The position numbers were made by a program, and so were the translations under genes. From an uncultured Oscillospiraceae bacterium (lineage in GTDB: Bacteria; Bacillota; Clostridia; Oscillospirales; Oscillospiraceae), in NCBI GenBank assembly GCA_900754515.1, contig CAAEDD010000209.1, positions 1 through 6,651 of the forward strand: DNA of 6,651 nucleotides, read 5' to 3'. The notes under the pieces are model-generated. The model was not told where the DNA came from, made no database searches, and saw only the letters and a program-made list of their open reading frames with translations. Every line of letters begins with the position of its first letter. Position 1 is the first letter of the stretch. Shown here piece by piece: positions 1-3,943 of this stretch.

Positions 1-105
1 AACGGTTTCAGCGGTGAATGTCTCACAGTGTGCTATGAACCGGTTACAGGCTCCCATGTCGGGCCCGGCACCATTGCCCTGTTCTTCCACGGTATCCACA
101 AGTGA
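1..105 (+). CDS. DegV family protein, C-terminal fragment
   Basis: This is the last 34 codons and TGA stop of a gene that begins left of the window. The peptide ends with HVGPGTIALFF followed by HGIHK. A 'H-x-GPG-ahxhhF' strand near the C-terminus is typical of DegV-family proteins (the EDD fold, FakB-like), which bind a fatty acid in a deep pocket and in Firmicutes can present it to the FakA kinase. That role is family knowledge, since only the tail is visible here. Reading the fragment in frame 1 gives no internal stop, and a strong terminator follows 23 bases after the stop, which supports a real gene end. It converges on hpf, so the two are not in one operon. Which DegV paralogue this is cannot be decided from the fragment. 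Confidence 0.8.
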   Translation, partial: NGFSGECLTVCYEPVTGSHVGPGTIALFFHGIHK

Positions 106-128
106 GAAGTTTTTAAATATGACGCACC

Positions 129-160
129 AAGTCCGCCCGGCTAAGCCGGGCGGACTTTTT
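129..160 (+). terminator. Intrinsic terminator after the DegV gene
   Basis: A perfect 11-bp GC-rich stem (GTCCGCCCGGC at 131-141, mate at 145-155) closes a three-base TAA loop and is followed by five T's at 156-160. Including the AA/TT flanks the stem reaches 13 bp. In the minus direction only TT follows the stem, so it should act mainly on the DegV transcript. It could still slow read-through from the converging hpf gene, for which no other terminator is visible. Confidence 0.93.
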
Positions 161-223
161 ATTGGATGCTGCCTCAATACGCTTTCCGCCATGTATGGTA
201 AAGCGCCGCTGAGGGAAAGAGGC

Positions 224-772
224 TCAGTCGTCCATTCCGTCGTCGCAGATCAGGCCGTATCCGCCTTGATTGCGCTTATATACCACGGAGATAGCGTCAT
301 CGGAATCCATATTTTTAAATACAAAGAACTCATGGCCCAAAAGATTCATCTGGAGTATAGCCTCTTCCGGAGACATGGGCTTTATTGAAAAGCGCTTGCT
401 GCGGACGATTTTAAACTCTTCCTCTGCCTCGTCCTCGGCAGGTGCATATGCAGGTATGGCCTCACGCTCCAGTGCTCCCTCTCTCAGCCGCTTGCCAAGG
501 CGGGTCTTGTTCCTGCGGATCTGTCGCTCGATAGCCGCCACGCCGGAGTCTACAGAAGCGTACATGTCGTTTGTAAGTTCGCTTGCCCGGTAAAACATGC
601 CGTTATCACGAATGGTTATCTCCGCCAGAAACCGTCCACGCTCAATGCTGAAGGTGACGTAGGCATCTGCCTCATTTTTAAAGAGCTTGTCCAGCTTGCC
701 TATTTTCTTCATTGCGTAAGCTCTCAGATCCTCAGAGGAAGCCATTCTCTTTTCGGTAAAAGTGAACCTCAT
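224..772 (-). CDS. hpf: Ribosome hibernation promoting factor, long form (HPF)
   Basis: HPF binds the 30S decoding centre when growth stops. The long form also dimerises 70S ribosomes into inactive 100S particles through its C-terminal domain. The 182-residue product has the expected two parts. The N-terminal S30AE/RaiA domain covers about residues 1-97, with the basic helix ending ERQIRRNKTRLGKRL. A linker rich in Ala and Glu covers about 98-119. The C-terminal dimerisation domain covers about 120-178, with the signatures KPMSPEEAILQMNLLGHEFF and VVYKRNQGGYGLI. The length matches long HPF and nothing is missing. The frame is open from a TTG at 779-781, but AAAGGAG abuts that TTG and sits 9 bases from the ATG at 770-772, so the ATG (MRFTFTEKRM) is preferred. 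It is a single gene with its own inferred promoter, converging on the DegV gene. Confidence 0.95.
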   Translation of the reverse strand: MRFTFTEKRMASSEDLRAYAMKKIGKLDKLFKNEADAYVTFSIERGRFLAEITIRDNGMFYRASELTNDMYASVDSGVAAIERQIRRNKTRLGKRLREGALEREAIPAYAPAEDEAEEEFKIVRSKRFSIKPMSPEEAILQMNLLGHEFFVFKNMDSDDAISVVYKRNQGGYGLICDDGMDD

Positions 773-781
773 TTGTGCCAA

Positions 782-788
782 CTCCTTT
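782..788 (-). promoter_or_regulatory. hpf ribosome binding site that decides the start
   Basis: The minus strand reads AAAGGAG here. Its last base touches a TTG codon (779-781), leaving no spacer, and lies 9 bases from the ATG at 770-772. Only the ATG has workable spacing, so the three extra residues (M-A-Q) of the longest frame are probably not translated. Confidence 0.8.
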
Positions 789-803
789 CAAATATGCCTT
801 TCA

Positions 804-821
804 AGGGATAGGTCTATCCCT
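804..821 (-). promoter_or_regulatory. Dyad in the hpf leader (5' hairpin or operator)
   Basis: AGGGATAG at 804-811 and CTATCCCT at 814-821 are perfect 8-bp inverted arms around two bases. As RNA this would be a 7-bp stem with a GACC loop. The inferred promoter places transcription start at about 820-821, so the element would occupy roughly +1 to +18. It could protect the mRNA 5' end or be a repressor operator. The sequence does not separate these. Confidence 0.55.
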
Positions 822-827
822 CTCTGT

Positions 828-855
828 ATAATATAATAGCACGGATTACCATTAA
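828..855 (-). promoter_or_regulatory. Candidate hpf promoter
   Basis: On the minus strand TTAATG (850-855) is followed by a 16-base spacer and TATTAT (828-833). The -10 lies in a run of TA-rich hexamers, so its register is uncertain by about 5 bases. The -35 matches sigma-A consensus only partly. I found no clear sigma-B or sigma-H site, although hpf is often stress- or stationary-phase-controlled in Firmicutes. Confidence 0.4.
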
Positions 856-943
856 TTAGAAGCTCTTTTCATTATAATTCTCACAATTGTAACATATTAC
901 TTAGCGGGCCCTATCTTTTTGTATATGTATCCAAATTTAATAC

Positions 944-988
944 AAAAAGAAATAGTCCGGGGGAAGTCTCCCCGGACTATTTCTTTTT
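944..988 (-). terminator. Terminator of the membrane-protein/LRR operon
   Basis: A perfect 19-bp stem (944-962 with 970-988) closes a 7-base loop. The core is AGTCCGGGG/CCCCGGACT and the outer arms are AAAAAGAAAT/ATTTCTTTTT. Read on the minus strand, the T-rich arm (TTTCTTTTTG) acts as the U-tract after the GC core, about 106 bases past the LRR stop. The outer A/T symmetry makes it potentially bidirectional, but no plus-strand gene needs it. Confidence 0.9.
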
Positions 989-1094
989 GGCTTGATATGC
1001 GCCGGCATCCGCACTATTGGCGGCAAGCGTTTTATTTACCTTTACACTCTTTATATATGAGTCATGCTGCGCACTTTAAAGTCCCCTATCCGGC

Positions 1095-3071
1095 CTAGTC
1101 CAGTATGATCTCGCAGTCCAGAAGGGCGTTTTGTAAATTGTCAATCTGGAGTTCAGACAACTTGTTGCCTCCCAGGTACAAAGTCTTCAGGCTTTTCAGG
1201 TTCATTAGGGGTGTCTCGGAGCTTATCATATTATTGCTTAAATCCAGCACTTCAATAGCCTGTAAGGAAGCCAGCGGAGTAATATCCTCTATTAAATTGC
1301 CCGAGAGGTTCAACTCCCGTATTGTTTTTCTGCTGTTGGTAAATTCCAGAATGTAAATATTGCTTATACTGTTGCGCGAAAGATCCACTTTCTCCAGTGA
1401 CGACAGCTTTGCTAGCCCCGTAAGATCCGATATGCCTGTTCCGGAAAGATCCAACTCTGTCGCATCGCTGGACACAGTGTGTCCATCCACATCAATGTTG
1501 TAAGCCAGTTCACTGTGACTGATGCTGCATGTGGCCAGTTTGGACTGGAGCTGATCCACGGCCTCGCCGCTGATATTTGGGTTATCCTCAATATTCAGGT
1601 TTGTGAGAAGGGTCAGCTTTTCCAGATATTTCAGGTCCCCGTCCGTCAGCCCCGTATCCCCAAGGCCGAGCACTTTCAAGCTCTTCACCTTTCTCAGTCC
1701 GGAGAAGTCTCTTATAGGGTTGCCGTCCAGATATAACTCCTCAACTCCGTTCATCATGCTCACCGGCGAAGTGCTGTTTATATTATTGTCGGAGGCATCA
1801 ATATATATGAGCTTTTCAATGCCCATAAGCGGCCTGATATCGGTCAGCTGATTGCCTGAAACATCCACCCACTCAAGATTTGGCAGGTTCATCAATGGGC
1901 TGAGATCGCTTATCTCGTTGTCACTGAGGTCAAGTTTAGTAAGCTGCTTACAGTTTCCCAGAGCAGAGATGTCCCTTAATCCCATCCCGCTGAGATCTAA
2001 CTCTGTAACATCTGATTTGAAAGTTACTCCGCCGAAGCTTATGTCCTGCTCTTCATCCGGGTCTGCATCACTGTGTATAGCGCAGTTGGGCAGTGATTTT
2101 GACAAAGCCTCCAGCTGGGCCTCGGTAATATCTATTCCCTTTATACTCAGGCTTGTGAGATTAGGCAGTACACACAGGGGGCTGAAGTCTTCAATGGGGT
2201 TATTGTCCAGATAAAGGGTACGCAGTCCCACTAAGGTGGTCAATGGAGATATATCGCTTATATCATTGTCACTGAGATTAAGGCTGACCAGGCCGCCCAT
2301 ATTAGCCAGGGCAGACACATTGCTGATTGAATTTCCTGCCAGGGACAGACTCTCCAGAGCATAGAGCTGACTTATCTCCGTAAATATGGAATCGGTGAGC
2401 TCCATGTCATCCAACACCAGACTGGTAGTAGTTGCGGAAAGTCTCCTGCCTGCTATAGTCACCTTCTCTGACTCTGCAAGGAGCTGGCGGCGGTTTTCAA
2501 TGGATGAGATTCGCGTGGTGACGGCAGGGTTCAAAGTATCCATTCTGCGCAGTATTTCCAACGCCTTGGTATAATTGCCCTGGTTTTCATAGCAGTCCAC
2601 CATGAGAGTCAGGCACTCTTCCGATGGGTCAATGGCCTCTGCCTTCCGCAGCGCTGCCAGGGCGCTGTCATAATCACTGACGGAATAACTCTGCTGTGCC
2701 TGGGCCATATACTCGTTATATGAGCGCAGATCCGATACTCCCCGAAGCACCACCGCCACCACAATAATCAGCAATGCCGCAACGGCAGTGGCTATCATGT
2801 ATGCAGTGCGCCGGCGCCGGCCCCTGTCTACAATTTTACGCAGCTGTTGTCTGTCTGCGTAGCGTTCCTCTGTTCTCAGCCGCCGCCGTTCTTTGGCGGC
2901 ATTCCGCTCTTCAGCCTTCTGACGCCGCCGGTCTCTCGCGGCATTGCGTTTTTCTGCTTTCCGCTGTTTGTTTTTAATTGCGTTTTGCTTTTCCCGGCTA
3001 TGGCGCTGCTTTCCCCTGGCGCCGGTCAGCTCTTCCTCGTTCTGCCGCCTGTTTTTGGCTTCGGTGCTCAT
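1095..3071 (-). CDS. Membrane-anchored TPR and leucine-rich-repeat protein
   Basis: Protein of 658 residues. Residues 1-89 are extremely basic and probably helical, and include a 14-residue repeat. One transmembrane helix follows at about 90-110 (AYMIATAVAALLIIVVAVVL). Two TPR-like helical hairpins lie at about 118-187 (YSVSDYDSALAALRKAEAID; GNYTKALEILRRMDTLNP). The rest is 22-residue LRRs of the internalin/SDS22 type (LxxLxLSxNxISDISPLxxL) in three modules, 202-335, 342-520 and 524-658. The positive-inside rule gives N-in, C-out topology, so the TPRs and LRRs face outside. There is no cleavable signal peptide, LPXTG motif or enzyme domain. LRRs of this kind bind proteins or glycans, so adhesion or envelope sensing is a reasonable inference but unproven. 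The ATG overlaps the stop of the upstream membrane-protein gene (ATGA), and GGGGGAAG stands 4 bases upstream, which points to translational coupling. The stop is TAG. Confidence 0.9.
   Translation of the reverse strand: MSTEAKNRRQNEEELTGARGKQRHSREKQNAIKNKQRKAEKRNAARDRRRQKAEERNAAKERRRLRTEERYADRQQLRKIVDRGRRRRTAYMIATAVAALLIIVVAVVLRGVSDLRSYNEYMAQAQQSYSVSDYDSALAALRKAEAIDPSEECLTLMVDCYENQGNYTKALEILRRMDTLNPAVTTRISSIENRRQLLAESEKVTIAGRRLSATTTSLVLDDMELTDSIFTEISQLYALESLSLAGNSISNVSALANMGGLVSLNLSDNDISDISPLTTLVGLRTLYLDNNPIEDFSPLCVLPNLTSLSIKGIDITEAQLEALSKSLPNCAIHSDADPDEEQDISFGGVTFKSDVTELDLSGMGLRDISALGNCKQLTKLDLSDNEISDLSPLMNLPNLEWVDVSGNQLTDIRPLMGIEKLIYIDASDNNINSTSPVSMMNGVEELYLDGNPIRDFSGLRKVKSLKVLGLGDTGLTDGDLKYLEKLTLLTNLNIEDNPNISGEAVDQLQSKLATCSISHSELAYNIDVDGHTVSSDATELDLSGTGISDLTGLAKLSSLEKVDLSRNSISNIYILEFTNSRKTIRELNLSGNLIEDITPLASLQAIEVLDLSNNMISSETPLMNLKSLKTLYLGGNKLSELQIDNLQNALLDCEIILD
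2829..2996 (-). repeat. Four 14-residue basic repeats in the LRR protein tail
   Basis: Residues 26-81 align as four 14-residue units: REKQNAIKNKQRKA, EKRNAARDRRRQKA, EERNAAKERRRLRT and EERYADRQQLRKIV. Units 1-3 share N-A at positions 5-6. Units 2 and 3 are nearly the same. Fourteen residues is two heptads, so a long charged helix or coiled coil is likely. At DNA level this is a diverged 42-base tandem duplication. Confidence 0.75.
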
Positions 3072-3766
3072 TTAACTTCCCCCACGGGAGCGGCATCCTG
3101 AACTGCGTCTGAGGCAGCTTTACTGCCAGAAGTCCCCTCCGGAGCCTCTGCCTCCGCCTTGTTTTTACTATCTACGGCTTCTCCGGAGTCACCTGGACGT
3201 TTCTTCAGTCCCATCCCCACGCAGAACAGGGACACCATAACGCACAAAACTGAGAGCTCCTGAAGCCCTTCACTGAGCGTCATGGGATTCACTGTATCCC
3301 TCAGCTTTGCCAGGTCCTCAACAAAAATGTGGTACAGGAAGGGCAAGCCGAAGAGGGGCGGCAGCAGCCACTTGGTACGTATGAAGCCAAGTACGGTTCC
3401 GGTATATATTACCGCCACAGCCAAATACAGGATAATACACAGCAGTGTATGAATCCAGCTTTCAAATCCAAAGGATTTAATAATAAAGAAGGCCACACCC
3501 ATAAGTACCGGTATCACAGACAGGAAAAAGCCTCTTTTTCCGAAAAGGAAAACGCACAGAGCAAAAAGAAGATTGCAGCACAATGGCAGCAATATCTGAG
3601 TGGCCCTAAAGAACTCATCCTCCCAGAGGCCCCAGACTCCGAAAAGTCTGAATATGGCTGACAAGAGCATGAAGATTATACTGACCTGAGCCCAGGAGCT
3701 GCTGCGCTCAAGATAAAATCTGGCCCGTGGTTTTCTATCTGTTTTCTTCTGAGCGTTTTCCGCCAT
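3068..3766 (-). CDS. Polytopic membrane protein of unknown function
   Basis: I do not recognise a family. Counting from the preferred start, the 232-residue product has a basic N-terminus (MAENAQKKTDRKPRAR). About six hydrophobic segments follow, near residues 25-45, 56-75, 78-97, 106-128, 133-148 and 169-187; the fifth is weak. The tail (about 188-232) is hydrophilic, rich in Ala, Glu and Asp, and should be cytoplasmic if all six segments span. There is no transporter, kinase or enzyme motif that I can name. The frame opens at a GTG (3773-3775) followed by ATG (3770-3772). AGAGG at 3775-3779 is 8 bases from the third option, ATG at 3764-3766, so that is chosen. It is first in a two-gene operon and its TGA overlaps the LRR ATG, so the two products are probably made in fixed proportion and may form one complex. 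Confidence 0.85.
   Translation of the reverse strand: MAENAQKKTDRKPRARFYLERSSSWAQVSIIFMLLSAIFRLFGVWGLWEDEFFRATQILLPLCCNLLFALCVFLFGKRGFFLSVIPVLMGVAFFIIKSFGFESWIHTLLCIILYLAVAVIYTGTVLGFIRTKWLLPPLFGLPFLYHIFVEDLAKLRDTVNPMTLSEGLQELSVLCVMVSLFCVGMGLKKRPGDSGEAVDSKNKAEAEAPEGTSGSKAASDAVQDAAPVGEVK
3076..3083 (-). promoter_or_regulatory. Ribosome binding site of the LRR gene
   Basis: The minus strand reads GGGGGAAG inside the last codons of the membrane-protein gene (V-G-E-V-K-stop), 4 bases before the LRR ATG. With the ATGA overlap, initiation here is likely helped by ribosomes finishing the upstream gene. Confidence 0.65.
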
Positions 3767-3770
3767 TCTC

Positions 3771-3779
3771 ATCACCTCT
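3771..3779 (-). promoter_or_regulatory. Ribosome binding site deciding the membrane-protein start
   Basis: AGAGGTGAT on the minus strand matches the anti-Shine-Dalgarno partner at eight consecutive positions. The site runs into the GTG/ATG at 3770-3775 and leaves 8 bases between AGAGG and the ATG at 3764-3766, so the shorter protein is favoured. Confidence 0.7.
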
Positions 3780-3810
3780 GATTGTGACAGGATAACTTAA
3801 AATTTTATAT

Positions 3811-3839
3811 ATTATACCATAAGCAGCCCCTTTAATCAA
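3811..3839 (-). promoter_or_regulatory. Promoter of the membrane-protein/LRR operon
   Basis: TTGATT (3834-3839), a 17-base spacer and a perfect TATAAT (3811-3816), with an extended -10 TG one base upstream (TGGTATAAT). This is a strong vegetative sigma-A promoter by sequence. It implies a start near 3804 and a leader of about 38 bases with no obvious fold. Confidence 0.85.
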
Positions 3840-3880
3840 GCTGCCCTATCCCAGGTGCTGCAAAGCATATTAAACAGGCA

Positions 3881-3910
3881 AAACCGGGGGAACAAAGGTT
3901 CCCCCGGTTT
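3881..3910 (-). terminator. Terminator of the LysM-repeat gene
   Basis: A perfect 13-bp stem (AAACCGGGGGAAC at 3881-3893, mate at 3898-3910) with a 4-base loop starts about 34 bases past the LysM gene stop. On the minus strand the stem ends in GGTTTT, a short U-tract. It separates this unit from the downstream operon promoter, so the two envelope units should be independently transcribed. Confidence 0.85.
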
Positions 3911-3943
3911 CCTTATATTTTAATTGTCAGGTGCTTTAATGTA

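Larger units (their letters stand above)
773..1094. other. Intergenic region between hpf and the LRR gene
   Basis: These 322 bases hold no convincing gene. From left to right they contain the hpf ribosome binding site, a short dyad, the inferred hpf promoter, an AT-rich stretch (856-943) with nothing I can assign, the LRR operon terminator, and about 105 bases of transcribed trailer (989-1094). The trailer has a weak promoter-like pair discussed under findings. Confidence 0.7.

Noticed and set aside
14..388. 124-codon plus-strand open frame at the left edge
   Set aside because: It overlaps the DegV tail in another frame, crosses the DegV terminator and runs antisense into hpf, which cannot be a sensible gene.
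270..593. 107-codon plus-strand open frame within hpf
   Set aside because: It is the antisense shadow of a confidently identified HPF gene.
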